Assembly (NCBI GenBank): GCA_020796225.1
Contig: CM036759.1
Span: forward strand, 65,008,590 to 65,072,589
Direction: 5' to 3'
From: Arion vulgaris
Taxonomy: Eukaryota > Mollusca > Gastropoda > Stylommatophora > Arionidae
Length of the DNA: 64,000 nt
Shown here: positions 43,253-54,589 of the stretch, piece after piece
Layout of the letters: the number at the start of each line of letters is the position of its first letter
Position numbering within the stretch: the stretch's first letter is position 1
Made by a program: the position numbers and the translations under genes
Notes under the pieces: generated by a model
Database searches by the model: none
What the model was told of the DNA's origin: nothing
What the model saw: the letters and a program-made list of their open reading frames with translations, nothing else

Positions 43253-44559
43253 TCTTCTTCTTCTTCTGCTAACATTCTTCACGGCCAATTTGATCATTCT
43301 TATTGTGATGTATAATTGGTCCACTGGCAAGAACGGAGTGATCTACGTCGGACGATTGTGCGCCCATGGTGACTAGGCCCGCCCGTCCGTTTTCTGCCAG
43401 CTTTTGATTTACTAGGGTGAACTTTCCTTAGGTACGATCCTTTCGGATCTACGCCTTTTCGATCAACTTTGCCGTATATTTGGGCTTTGTGATCTACGCC
43501 AAGACAGTGAGTTACGCTGCTTTACCCGTTCTGACTGAGAAATATTTCTCGGGCTTGCAGCTTGTCCTCGGACGGCGTCTTACTCGTATAAAACACCGTG
43601 TAAGTATCGGCCTTCGCCAATGTTCAGGACCTGGGCTTCCTGTTTGATCCGTACATTGTCGGCCTTGCTTTACCGTACATTTTGAGTTTGATCCGGGGAG
43701 GAACATTCTCAGCCTTTTCTAGACGCGTATCGGTACGTGGCAATTTGCAATTTACCTCGAAGGCACTGGCATGGGGCCGAGTACAAACAATGTAGAGGGC
43801 CGTTTCAGTGGGCACTATAAGCGTAACTGAGGATTTTGCGCTCGCCGCCATCACCCGCCCCAGTTATTCCGGGATGTTAGTTACGACTGCAATCGAACCT
43901 GCCCAGTTGCCCCAAGGCTGGCAGTTCCGTTAGGCTTCACCAACCTCAGTTCTTCCGGGGATGTTAATTTTAATCGCACAGTACCTTGCACGGTTTTCCC
44001 AGGGCGGGTAGTTTCGTTATGCACTAAACGCAACTTGTTCTTTTGCGCTCGGCAAACCTTGCCCAGTACATGTATCTGCACCAGGCTACCAATGCGGGGT
44101 CAGCTGCAATCTTCTCTCGCACCAACACGAGGGTAGACTTTCATTCGTTACGGTCCTGTCTGATTTATTCTTGCCGACGGGCTGGCAATGTTTGCCCCTC
44201 CTCAGGGCTTCGAGCTTCGCCCTACGTGGGCATACGTTTGGTCACTGGATGCACCTCTCATCCATGTCTGAGACGTTTCGTCGCTGTTTCTTTGCGTTCA
44301 GGGACTTGGGCAATATCTTGTTGGACATCGGTCAGAAGAATTGTGCATTTTATTTGTATGTATCTTTATCGTATTTCCGTAATTGCACTGCTACCACTAC
44401 AAGTAGTTTCCTCTCCCGATCCCTGCCCTCTTAGCCAGACCCGAACCAGAGTCTGTTTCAGGGTCACCGCGTGGAGGTTAGGGCAGGGTCTTGGTTAGCG
44501 CGCCCCTCGCTAACCCTGGCTCATGTTACCACTATGACCTCATGAGCCTTTTTGACCCC
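43253..44559 (-). mobile_element. D2 non-autonomous retroposon, full length, with TSD
   Basis: About 1.31 kb, flanked by GTACGCCTTCT (43242-43252 and 44560-44570). Same start and end as 36909-38202. The minus-strand frames have no recognisable domain and are interrupted differently in the two copies. Confidence 0.87.
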
Positions 44560-44650
44560 GTACGCCTTCTGTGACACCTCTCACTGATTTTTGAGTGAAG
44601 ACTTACTTACATTTCAATCAGTGTTCCCCTGGCCCAAGGTAAACACAAAA
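44560..44650 (-). mobile_element. D1-type continuation beyond D2
   Basis: TACGCCTTCTGTGACACCTC resumes the segment cut at 43252. Confidence 0.65.
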
Positions 44651-45291
44651 TTTCACGATATAGCACATACATTTTCACTAATATACATGACCGAGTTCAT
44701 GCACTCGACAAAGTCCTTCTGTATCGACACCCCTTCACTTTAAAACGAATGTCCTTCCTACTCCCTTCCACCCACAAAACTTCACATTCAAACAGAGGTG
44801 AAGGTAATATTAACCTGGCCCAAATTAAATTTCTGATTTCAGCTGTCCGGCACCTGCCACGTGCCACTTTTTTAAGAGTTCTGACAGTCGTTCTCTTCCT
44901 CATTTCCCCGATCTGTTTCTATTCTTCCTCCCAATACCATTCTTTCATTCACCTTATGTTTTATTTCTCAATTCCTACTAATCTTCACTCATCAAGGACT
45001 CTGGTCAAACCACCTGACTAGGTAACGCCCACTTTTGAGGTCCTGTGTCGCGTGCCACTTAATACCGGTGCGAGACCGGTGGGTGAATGCCGTAGCAGGT
45101 TCATAACCGGATTAAACCCACCTGTCAACTGCGCCATGTCCCGCTATGTGACTCCAACAAAACAAAAATGATTTTAAAAAACTCATCTGACTATCTTTGT
45201 GCCCATCTATTGTCTCTGTGTAACCTTCAAGCAGCCATTGTTGTAGTCTATGTTGTGTAGGGAGCGAATAAGGAGGCTTTTTTTTTAAAGA
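44651..45291. other. Unassigned, low in known repeats
   Basis: Contains GCCACGTGCC at 44867-44876, an E-box with HES/Hey-type flanks. No coding domain recognised. Confidence 0.45.
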
Positions 45292-45732
45292 TTGATTGAT
45301 TGATATGGCCATCATCATTGCACTTCGGGGAGTAACCATACTTGCTCCGTTTCTTTCTTACACAGGAAAATCTCAGCTGCAGTGTACAAACTCCGTAACA
45401 CCGGCGAGGGTCCCTGATGTAATTTTGAAGATAGTGAAAATATTTTGAAGGAATTTTATTTTTGATTTTTTTTTGAATGAATTTTTGCCTGGGCAGCGGC
45501 TTTCCAGCCTGCTCTTCTCGATTTTGAACTGCCATGGGTTCGTTTACGTGCTCAAATTGAACACGAAGCCATATGTTTTATCGTCCGTCTCTGATAGGAC
45601 TAGGAACTCGATCTCACCTACACTGAGATCACTGATCTCTGGGGAAATATCCAGATGGCTTCACGAGGGGAGAGAACTTGGTACCTTTGACACGAGAGAC
45701 GAGCACCTAACCTCTACGTCACAGAGACCACC
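45292..45732 (-). mobile_element. S1 SINE, full length
   Basis: TTGATTGATTGATATGGCCA tail, core and the head CGAGCACCTAACCTCTACGT. Confidence 0.87.
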
Positions 45733-45739
45733 ATTTTGT

Positions 45740-47155
45740 TTAGAACCACAAAGGAGGAGCCGAAGCCAATGAATATGATCATAACATAGAACGTATTACT
45801 GGCTTCCGGTATGGTAAATACGACGGTAGAGGTGAACACAATGGTCTTACCACAAGTAGCAGCTTCCCCCCATCCGATGGGAAAGGTTGCACACGAAGGG
45901 ATGAGAGGTGCATCCAAATTGGAAAAAAATGGCCAACTCCCCAGGAGTAAAGGACCGCAAACAAATTGCCAGCTGTAGGCTAGAATCAATAAGAAAGGTG
46001 CAAAACGAATAAAAATAAGTCTTGGTTTACACGGGAGCGCAGCATCGTGGCGCTGCATGGGAAGGTATGCGGGAAACCCGTACGTGAGGCAAAGCGCGGA
46101 GAAACCTATTGGGTAAAGTTGACCGAGCGCAAATTCTAAAGTTGCGTTCAGAGCCTTACGAAACTGCCCTCCCTGGGACAATCGGGAAAGGTACAGTTGC
46201 CGAAACAACTAACATCCCCGGGATAACTGAAGTGGGAATGGTTGAACAAGCGCAAATCATAAAAGTTACGTTTTTAGTACCTAATTAAACTGCCCTCCAT
46301 GGGACAACCAGGCAGAGTCTGTTGCAATAACAACTAACATCCCCGAAAGAACTAAGGTGGGTGATAGCGCCGATTGAAACGACCCTCTAGAATATCTGTG
46401 CAGCCCCAGACCAGTGTTTCCCGGAGACAGGGAAAATACGGGTAAAATCCTTGCAAATTGTCAAGTAACGACATACGACCCGAAGCGGCTGAGAATACTC
46501 CTACTCAGGAACAAACTCACCGTGGATAAAAAAGTATGGCTGATAATGCAAAGACTTGACTGGTACAACCCCAAGCATTGGCTAAGGGCAATACTTTTCG
46601 GACGCCGATCATCCTACACATATGACGTCCTAATGTCATGGCTCAGATCACATAAAGGCTAAGCATACTGCCAACATATGATCGTTTGTTTGACAAAGCA
46701 AAACAAAAAGGTGGTATTTCTTGTGACTAGCCCTAGAAGGGTCGAGATCGTTCGGGTCTTTACCGTAGCGACCTCACCAAGTCAGTGTATGTAAGCTAAT
46801 CCTCCTTGGCGAAGATCTAAGCCCAAATTTACGTCACTAAAAGATCATTAAGGAGTGGTATCTTAAGTTGTGTATGGAACGACCTCACCAAAGCCATTAG
46901 AGAAGGCACCCGATATGCCCTCACTAAAATTAACTCTACCCGAGAAAGAGTTAAAAGAACATTAGGTCTCCTGCAACGATCACTCTTGAAGGATCTAAGC
47001 TTCAAGTACCTCGGAAGTCGGCGAGGCTGTCCATATGGTTGAGGGATGCCTGTAAAAGGTAATATAGGCCCACGCAAAAATCAGTCAGAAGCACAATACC
47101 AGGCATTATGACTTTACGCCTGAATTAATAGCGGGTGAACGAAAGAAGAAGAAGA
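45740..47155 (+). mobile_element. D1-family retroposon, near full length
   Basis: Shares GATGAGAGGTGCATCCAA, AACTAACATCCCCG and the 3' end ACGCCTGAATTAATAGCGGG plus GAAAGAAGAAGAAG with the other D copies. The minus-strand 164-residue open frame has no recognisable domain. Confidence 0.72.
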
Positions 47156-47164
47156 AGAACTGGC

Positions 47165-47465
47165 TTCAGAAAAAAAATTAATTACCAAACACAGGATTCG
47201 AACCACAAACCCTTAATTTTATGTGGTGTAGGGGATAACCTGTTTATCATGCGTTCTGAAGATCGTAGTGTTTGAATCCGGACAACATTGTTCTCGAGTT
47301 CATTTTTTCTTCGTGAAAATCTCTAGAACTGTTGCAGGAACTACGTAGTTCGTGCTTTGTGCAGTACTGTAGACGGGTGGAGTACAATTTTTGTGCGGAA
47401 AGGGACCGAGCCATATGGAGAAACCCAGTGCAATGAAGTCAATTCTTCGTCTTAACGGTACTTGA
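47165..47465 (+). mobile_element. S5 SINE, full length
   Basis: GGTGTAGGGGATAACCTG (A box), GTGTTTGAATCCGGAC (B box), ACTACGTAGTTCGTGC, CCAGTGCAATGAAGTCAATT. Confidence 0.75.
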
Positions 47466-47473
47466 ACCAACCA

Positions 47474-47712
47474 ATCGCCCGTGTGTTGCCGTGGCTCGCA
47501 TGGGGAGCAAAGAATAGTAACACTGCGACCTATAAGGCATGTCGTAAGAGGCGACTGAGGTAGGGGCCTAGGGAAGCTATTCTAGTATATAAAAGCAGCT
47601 CAGAAATCTGATGAACTGGCACAACATTCAATTCCTCTTAGGCTCAGATCACATACAAATCACAAAGAGTGGTTTTACAAGTGATCGATATGGAACGTTC
47701 GAAGAAGAAGAG
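47474..47712 (+). mobile_element. S2a SINE, full length
   Basis: CGCCCGTGTGTTGCCGTGGC head, TGTCGTAAGAGGCGACTGAG core, GAAGAAGAAGAG tail. Confidence 0.82.
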
Positions 47713-47714
47713 AA

Positions 47715-48215
47715 AGAAATGAAGAAATCAAAAGAAGACTGGATGTTCAACCAATCATACAATTCATACAAGAACAACAGTAGATGAAATTGTTTGTACA
47801 CCTGACAACAACGACAAGACAAGAACGACATGACAAGAACGACAAGACAAGAACGACAAGACAACAACGACAAGACAACAACGACAAGACAACAACGACA
47901 AGACAAGAACGACAAGACAAGAACGACAAGACAACAACGACAAGACAAGAACGACAAGACAAGAACGACAAGACAAGAACGACAAGACAATGACAAGAAC
48001 GACAACGACAGAGAAGCACACAGAAAAAGTATAACGAGTATAGAACAAGTGGAAGACCACGCATGGATGTCATCAAGAACAGTCTTAAGAAAAATGAATA
48101 TCAGCTTACAAAATGTCTAAGAACAAGCACACACAAGATCTCTACATATCCTCCACCCTCAACACTTATATATAGAAGTAAATGTCAATGGTGAAAGAGA
48201 AGTATATTTCTATAC
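47715..48215 (+). pseudogene. LINE-M C-terminal end with an internal array
   Basis: RRLDVQPIIQFIQEQQ, then the 14-bp array where GHMTRMPWYRL should be, then broken EAHRKSITSIEQVEDHAWM (KYNEYRTSGRPR in another frame) and the LINE-M 3' end. Confidence 0.8.
47806..48008. repeat. 14-bp array inside RT coding sequence
   Basis: Units ACGACAAGACAAGA and ACGACAAGACAACA. The seed looks like CACMTGACAAGAATG, the codons for HMTRM in intact LINE-M. Confidence 0.9.
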
Positions 48216-48237
48216 ATAGAACCTTGCAAACGAAATC

Positions 48238-48298
48238 TGATTTCTTCGTCTTTCTTCCAACATTCCATATCGACAACTTATTAACCACTCTGTTCATC
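48238..48298 (-). mobile_element. S2a SINE 3' end
   Basis: CATTCCATATCGACAACTTA TTAACCACTCTGTT. Confidence 0.6.
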
Positions 48299-48304
48299 AC
48301 GACG

Positions 48305-48480
48305 AGAGAGAAAATTGTGGATAGCCTGACTTCTTAGCACGGAAGAGCGTCAACATCTGAGATGATAGCAAACACCAGAGACAGAGATTTGTGGAGATCT
48401 ATGATCGCCTACGCCAGCAGACAGGGCACATAAGAAGATAAGTTGTGTGACAGTGACCTGATCTGCTTCGCTAATCCTAA
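48305..48480 (+). pseudogene. LINE ORF2 extreme C-terminus
   Basis: TSEMIANTRDRDLWRSMIAY ASRQGT, typical of the end of LINE RT proteins. Confidence 0.72.
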
Positions 48481-48945
48481 TTTATACTTTCTTCTCATCT
48501 CATTTCTTGCCACTTCGATTCTACCATTTCATCAATTTCCATGTTCAACAGAAGAAAATTCTTTGTTATTGGGCGCTAATACTATTGACTCTTGTATAGA
48601 TGTTCCCACCTGGAATCCTGGTGCCTCAGGTAAATTAGATTCTGAGTCTGGTCTCTAACAACAAAGTTATGATTGACACAGGTGGTGTGTGAGTGGTTCT
48701 ATAAGTGACCTAAATATCTCCAGGACATTAACTTAATGCAAATAGTAGGTCGACCATTCTTAAGTCGATTGACTACATCACAGTGAACCTGGTGCTACAC
48801 TCGTAGACTAATGAAGTACCTTACAGCGATAGGACACCTGACGAAGAAGTTAAAAGCACATCTAATACCTGCTTGAGGCTGTACTAGACCAGACTGTGAT
48901 TCATATTTATACTGTTAATATTCCTGGTAAAAGTAAAGTGACTGA
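48481..48945. other. Unassigned stretch
   Basis: An open frame at 48443-48658 has no recognisable domain. Confidence 0.4.
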
Positions 48946-48949
48946 TTTA

Positions 48950-49185
48950 TTTCTCTCCGCTTCTTGTGGAGCATAGGACATCAACAGTTGTTCCCGTCCC
49001 CTGTCCCGATCTTGACTTTTTTTCTTTACGGCTTCCGAGGATAGACCAGACTCCTCCAGGTCTTCAAGAAGATTCTCCATGTATGTTTAGGACGTCCCTT
49101 TTTCCGTGTACCTTGCGGGTTTCATTCAAGTGTTTGTCTATTTCTTCTTCTCTTTTTCTTCTTGTGTTCGCCCGCTATTAAGTCA
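48950..49185 (-). pseudogene. LINE ORF2 C-terminal fragment
   Basis: Broken frames give RGRPKHTWRI, LEDLEESGLSSEAVKKK and VDALCSTRS-like sequence. The last block recurs at 56585-56650. Confidence 0.7.
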
Positions 49186-49430
49186 GACGTTGTCAGGGCA
49201 CTGTTTTTGATGATTCAGACTGAGTTTTGATGCTTCTGACTAGTTTTTCTATGCGTCTGACTGGTTTTTTATGCGACTGACCAGTTTTTTATGCGCCTGG
49301 CAGGTTTTTTTATGCGTCTGACTGGCTTTTGCGCGAATGCCTATTTTCCTTGCTATCAGTGTCCCCCGACCATATAGGCGTGACTTCTCCGACTTCAGAG
49401 GTACTTGTAGTTTATGTCCTCAAGTATTGA
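49186..49430 (-). mobile_element. D1 fragment with ~22-bp repeats
   Basis: About six copies of TTTTTATGCGTCTGACTGG, then CTTCAGAGGTACTTGTAG. The repeat comes from the D1 CTTCTGACTGATTTTTGCG segment. Confidence 0.68.
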
Positions 49431-49984
49431 TCTGGCTTGTTTACTGACACTCGATTATGTCTTCCGTAGTGTATGTTCGACCACAGCCAACTCTAAACTC
49501 ATACGGCCAGCGGACTCAGGTAAAGATTCTAGGAAATAAGGCCTCAACCGCCGCATACCTCGCATTCCAGTATTATATACAAACGAATTTATTTTAAAAT
49601 CAACCCTACATGCTAAATCAAGGTTATATTATACAAGTCAAGTTTAACAATCAGGAATATCAGTATTATTCATTGTTTTCATCAATAAATAACTATAGAT
49701 TCACAGAATTGAGTAAAATTTCAAAGAAAGCTTGCAGTGTGTTATTAAACATATATAAATCCAGCCCCTCCCTCTCATCCCCCACTCAAACTAGGTCAGG
49801 GTTTCCAAGGTCCAATATTAGAGTTGGCTGTGGGTTGACACAACGCTTTTTCTTCTCTGAACATATGCCATCATGAGTTCCTGTCCTATTTCTTATCCAC
49901 AGATCTATGTTTGCAACTCTGACAAATATTATCAATATAAGGGAAGACTGTAGTAAAACTATGTAGTAATGGTGAAACACGTAA
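49431..49984. other. Unassigned, ends in a foldback-family edge
   Basis: 49945-49984 (AAACTATGTAGTAATGGTGA AACACG) matches the left edge of the 36003 element. Confidence 0.5.
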
Positions 49985-50515
49985 AAACTACAGTACTTTG
50001 TAAAACTACAGTACTTTGTAAAACTACAGTACTTTGTAAAACTACAGTACTTTGTAAACTACAGTACTTTGTAAAACTACAGTACTTTGTAAAACTACAG
50101 TACTTTGTAAACTACAGTACTTTGTAAAACTACAGTACTTTTGTAAAACTAAGTACTTTGTAAAACTCACAGTACTTTTGTAAAACTACAGTACTTTGTA
50201 AAACTACAGTACTTTGTAAAACTACAGTACTTTTGTAAAACTACAGTACTTTGTAAAACTACAGTACTTTGTAAAACTACAGTACTTTGGTAAAACTACA
50301 GTACTTTGTAAAACTACAGTACTTTGTAAAACTACAGTACTTTGTAAAACTACAGTACTTTGTAAAACTACAGTACTTTGGTAAAACTACAGTACTTTGT
50401 AAAACTACAGTACTTTGTAAAAACTACAGTACTTGTAAAACTACAGTACTTTGTAAAACTACAGTACTTTGTTGTAAAACTACAGTACTTTGTAAAACTT
50501 ACAGTACTTTGTTTT
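49985..50515. repeat. 18-bp array, ~29 copies
   Basis: Unit AACTACAGTACTTTGTAA, with one-base length variants. It ends CAGTACTTTGTTTTAC, as in the foldback arm. Confidence 0.93.
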
Positions 50516-50699
50516 ACTTGATTAGCCAGTCAGCAATCATCTCAGTCTGAGAATTGGTCGAAGACATCCGTTGAGAAAAGATCTGAATCTCATTTGAAGT
50601 TAAATAAAAGAGTCGGTTCTCATACCTTGTGCTATGTTAGAGAATACGGTATGGGATCACCGTTTCTCTTTGGTCAGCGGCGCATGAGTGGTCTCATCT

Positions 50700-51000
50700 A
50701 CTTTTTCCTAATCATGTTTTGTCTCACATCTTCAGGATAAGAAGAGCTTTATAGAACGAGCTTTTGTGGGCGCTTCATAAATAGTATTTTCTCTCGCCTC
50801 GGTTATGTCCGATGTCCACCTTTTACGTGGACGGCCTTTTGATTTGTATTCATTGTACCAGAGTAACAGTTCTTTTATAGTCGAATTGTCTGTTGGTAAT
50901 CTGCTTATGTGACAGAACCATTGAATTTGTTGTTTCTTGATGAAGTTCAGTACTGATTCAGTACCCACGTTTCTCCTGATGTCTTCATTTCTAAACCGGT
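50700..51000 (-). pseudogene. LINE-G ORF2 C-terminal region
   Basis: NVGTESVLNFIKKQQIQWF, CHISRLPTDNSTIKELLLWY, NEYKSKGRPRKRWTSDITEA and NTIYEAPTKARSIKLFLS in one open frame, followed by the 3' end. It lacks the catalytic RT core. Confidence 0.85.
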
Positions 51001-51019
51001 CTATTCTTGATACTCCCAG

Positions 51020-51150
51020 AATTCATGCATAGACACTTTATCTCTGTCGTAACTATAGACTAATGATCAAGAAACAACAAATACTCCCAACATTCTGCAT
51101 AGACACTTTATCTCTGTCGTAACTATAGACTAATGGTCAAGATACAACAA
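51020..51150. repeat. Two copies of a ~75-bp segment
   Basis: GCATAGACACTTTATCTCTG TCGTAACTATAGACTAATG occurs twice. Confidence 0.85.
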
Positions 51151-51475
51151 ATGCAATAATTCGGCCACATATAGCAGATTACCAACAGACAGTGCGCTTC
51201 AAGAATGCCTTGGTATCGACTACCACAGAGAGCTACACTGAAAAACTTTAACGAGTACAGAGCAAGAGAAAGACCACGCAAATATATGAAGCCGCAGCAT
51301 CAAGAAACAGCCTTAAGAAAATGAATAACAGCTTACAAAGTGCATTAGAACAAGCACACACAAGATCACTCCACACCCCGAAGTAGTCCGCATCACAGAG
51401 CAATATTACTCCGATACACTGGATATAAATCAAAAGACCGTCCACGTAAAGGGTGGCCACACAAAAGTTGGGCCT
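51140..51475 (+). pseudogene. Mosaic LINE-G / LINE-M C-terminal fragments
   Basis: LINE-G-like FGHI...ITNRQ joins to LINE-M MPWYRLPQRATLKNFNEYRA, then returns to LINE-G HRAILLRYTGYKSKDRPRKG. The order suggests template switching or gene conversion. Confidence 0.68.
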
Positions 51476-51499
51476 CAGAAATAATGATGCTCGTCCATC

Positions 51500-52140
51500 A
51501 AGGGTGATGATGACCACACAAATTTTCATCCATGGGAATGTTGTTGCGTTATGTTTGTCTGTGTGTGCGTAGATGACTAGTGAGCCTGAAACGGGCCTGA
51601 AATGTTCTTGTACAGTGTGGGCAAGGTATACTTGCACTTGTGGGGAGTTTTACTGCGTTTCTATTTTGACGTTTTTGTTCCATCCGTGCTGTTCTACCTG
51701 CCTCGCAAGCCGAGGAACTGTGTCGAAGAAGTGTGCGCCAGGCTGATCTGTCTTGAGCAACATTCTCCCAGTTGTAGACATCTATGCCAAAGGATTTCAT
51801 CGAGTTCTTGAATGTATCTTTGAATCGCTTTTTCCCGACCACCTGTGAGCGTTTACCGCATGCAGCTCACCATAAAAGAGTCGTTTGGGCATTCTGCAAT
51901 CTGGCATTCGAGCCACATGTCCTCTCCATCTTGTCTGGGACTGCATCAAGATTGTATAGATGCTGGGGAAAGCAGATCTTTTTATGACCTCTGTGTCTGT
52001 GATCATATCCTGCCATTTGATGTTCATTATTTTTCTAAGGCAGACTGTGTGAAAGTTGTTTAGCTTCCTTGCGTGTCTCTGATATACAGTCCAAGTTTCG
52101 CATCGTGAAGGACTGGGAGATGTATGTTTGATGGATGGAT
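51500..52140 (-). pseudogene. LINE ORF2 C-terminus with a C2H2 zinc finger
   Basis: IMNIKWQDMITDTEVIKRSA, RWRGHVARMPDCRMPKRLFY, then after a frameshift KRFKDTFKNSMKSFGIDVYN, WENVAQDRSAWRTLL and CPHCTRTFQARFRLTSHLRT plus H. The finger spacing is C-x2-C-x12-H-x3-H. Some APE-type LINE proteins end in such a finger. It is a different lineage from LINE-G, -M and -F. Confidence 0.85.
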
Positions 52141-52194
52141 GAAATGGTGACTTGCGCGATGATTTCGTTTAAAGTGAGAAAGAGTTGCAGCCTA

Positions 52195-52320
52195 AGAAAT
52201 AACAGAGGCAGTGAAAACCACTATTTATGAAATGCACACAAAAGCCCTTTCTAGAATTCTCTTCTTATCTTGACGCTGTGAGACAAAACAGGATTAGAGA
52301 AAAGTAAGAAAGGACGATAG
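52195..52320 (+). pseudogene. LINE-G 3' end
   Basis: AACAGAGGCAGTGAAAACCA, CTTATCTTGACGCTGTGAGA and CAGGATTAGAGAAAAG. Confidence 0.72.
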
Positions 52321-52376
52321 TTCATTTCTAATTTAACTTGAATATTATAATTAATGGCATAACATAATACTGTCAA

Positions 52377-52510
52377 AGATGGCTAGATGGCATAACAGAA
52401 TACTGTCAAAGATGTTTAGATGGGATAACAGAATACTGTCAAAGATGGTTAGATGGCATAACAGAATACTGTCAAAGATGGTTAGATGGAATAGCAGAAT
52501 CCGGTCAAAG
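52377..52510. repeat. 33-bp array inside LINE-F coding sequence, 4 copies
   Basis: Unit GATGGTTAGATGGCATAACA GAATACTGTCAAA. Confidence 0.92.
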
Positions 52511-52554
52511 AGCAAAAACAACAATCACCCAAGCCACCAGAACAGCGCAAGACA

Positions 52555-52632
52555 GCAACCCGGTAGCAGTGTGACGACACTGGGCAACAACCCGGTAGCA
52601 GTGTGACGACACTGGGCAACAACCCGGTACCG
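52555..52632. repeat. ~32-bp repeats, 2.5 copies
   Basis: CCCGGTAGCAGTGTGACGAC ACTGGGCAACAA. Confidence 0.88.
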
Positions 52633-52675
52633 GTAGGACTACAAATTAAGAAGAAGACAATACTTAACAATTGTG

Positions 52676-53105
52676 GGCGGCTCTGTGGTGTACAAGTTAG
52701 GTGCTCCCCTCTTGTTCCAAAAGTATTCAGTTCACTCCCTCGTGGAACCATCGGGATATCTTGCCAGAGATTCACAATCTCAGTGTAGGTGAGATGGAGT
52801 TCCTAATCCTATCGGAGACGGACGATAAAACGTAGATCCTGTGTTCAAGTTGAGCACGTAAAAGAACCACTGGCAGTTCAAAAACGAGAAAAACAGGCTG
52901 GAAAGCCACTGCCAATGCAAAACTCTAGAAATATTTTTTTTTTATTCCTCCAAAATGTTTTCACCATTATCTAAATTACAAGCGAACTCTTGTCGGTGCT
53001 ACGGAGTTCGTGCACTGCCACTGAGTTTTCCCTGTATAAAAGAGATCTGAGCACACAAGGTTACTCACCGAAGTGCAATGATGATGTTCCTATCAATCAA
53101 ATCAA
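52676..53105 (+). mobile_element. S1 SINE, full length
   Basis: GGTGTACAAGTTAGGTGCTC head, core, GTGCTACGGAGTTCGTGCAC and a CAATCAAATCAA tail. Confidence 0.85.
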
Positions 53106-53189
53106 AGTTAGGTCACTTTTGTCTTGTTCTTTCTTTTGTCCTTCTCTGTTTTTTTTTGCCGTTAGATGTATCAGGTTTAACAGAGAATC

Positions 53190-53942
53190 GGTTTCTGAGA
53201 TAGTGCATGCTCGATCGCTTGATATGCTGTGTCCTTCTCTGCCGTTATACGTAGCAGGTCGGTTTCTGAGATAGTGCATGCTCGGTCGCTTGATATGTTG
53301 TGTCCTTCTCTGCCATTAGACGTAGCACGTCGGTTTCTGAGATAGTGCATGCTCGGTCGCTTGATATGTTGTGTCCTTCTCTGCCGTTAGACGTAGCAGA
53401 TCGGTTTCTGAGATAGTGCATGCTCGGTCGCTTGATATGTTGTGTCCTTCTCTGCCGTTAGACGTAGCAGATCGGTTTCTGAGATAGTGCATGCTCGGTC
53501 GCTTGATATGTTGTGTCCTTCTCTGCCGTTAGACGTAGCAGATCGGTTTCTGAGATAGTGCATGCTCGGTCGCTTGATATGTTGTGTCCTTCTCTGCCGT
53601 TAGACGTAGCAGGTCGGTTTCTGAGATAGTGCATGCTCGGTCGCTTGATATGTTGTGTCCTTCTCTCGCCGTTAGACGCTAGCAAGTCGGTTTCTGAGAT
53701 AGTGCATGCTCGGTCGCTTGATATGTTGTGTCCTTCTCTGCCGTTAGACGTAGCAGATCGGTTTCTGAGATAGTGCATGCTCGGTCGCTTGATATGTTGT
53801 GTCCTTCTCTGCCGTTAGACGTAGCAGATCGGTTTCTGAGATAGTGCATGCTCGGTCGCTTGATATGTTGTGTCCTTCTCTGCCGTTAGACGTAGCAGAT
53901 CGGTTTCTGAGATAGTGCATGCTCGGTCGCTTGATATGCTGT
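53190..53942. repeat. ~71-bp array, about 11 copies
   Basis: CTGAGATAGTGCATGCTCGG, TCGCTTGATATGTTGTGTCC, TTCTCTGCCGTTAGACGTAG and CAGATCGGTTT. Copies are very similar. Confidence 0.93.
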
Positions 53943-54588
53943 GGTATTGTGAAGTTTTAAGATGTAGTTAACACCATCAACCCATATATTTCTTAGTCTG
54001 CCCATTTCTCTTGAGGGAAACCACATATTTTACAACCGGTGCACATTACGCTTAACGCAAAGAATTATAACAGCTCATGGCGTTGGGAAAAAAAACGGAA
54101 ACTAAAAGTAAATACCTATCACTTATTGCTATCAGTACGATTTTTTAAAATACATTTTTTACGACAGCCTAATCTTACACGTGCTCGACATACCTGAATC
54201 TCCCGCCAAAATACCTGTGATTGTCAAAATTTGCGTGCAGGTGTTTCTGCCTGATGAATCAAAATGGCGTAACCACGGTTAGCCTATCCGATCAGTTTAA
54301 GGTACACCTGTCTCCCAACAACAAGCAAGGCAAATCACAAGTGTAATATCACTTTCCTACCTGTCCTGATCCCTCGGCTGCATAGCTCGCTGACATCAAT
54401 TAAAGACAACATAATGGATGATAGTGTTGAATAGAAGGGGAGATGGAAGGACAAATAGGAAGGTTTAGAAAGTTCTGTAGCACAGAAATGTAATATATTG
54501 GAAAAAGTAATTACCTGCCACAATGGGCGTTCAGTCTATTCTGTAAGAGTAGAGAGGGATATTTATAAGTATACTGTATCGACGAAGT
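53943..54588. other. Unique, repeat-poor island
   Basis: No family or exon recognised. It is one of the longer stretches without window repeats. Confidence 0.5.
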
Positions 54589-54589
54589 G

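Larger units (their letters stand above)
52370..52660 (+). pseudogene. LINE-F 3' region with internal arrays
   Basis: MVRWHNRILSK is repeated in frame four times, then SKNNNHPSHQNSARQ and repeats of ACCCGGTAGCAGTGTGACGA. The single-copy version is at 38755-38900. Confidence 0.83.

Noticed and set aside
45714..46208. 164-residue minus-strand open frame with hydrophobic stretches
   Set aside because: Lies in a D1-family copy; the frame is not kept in other copies.
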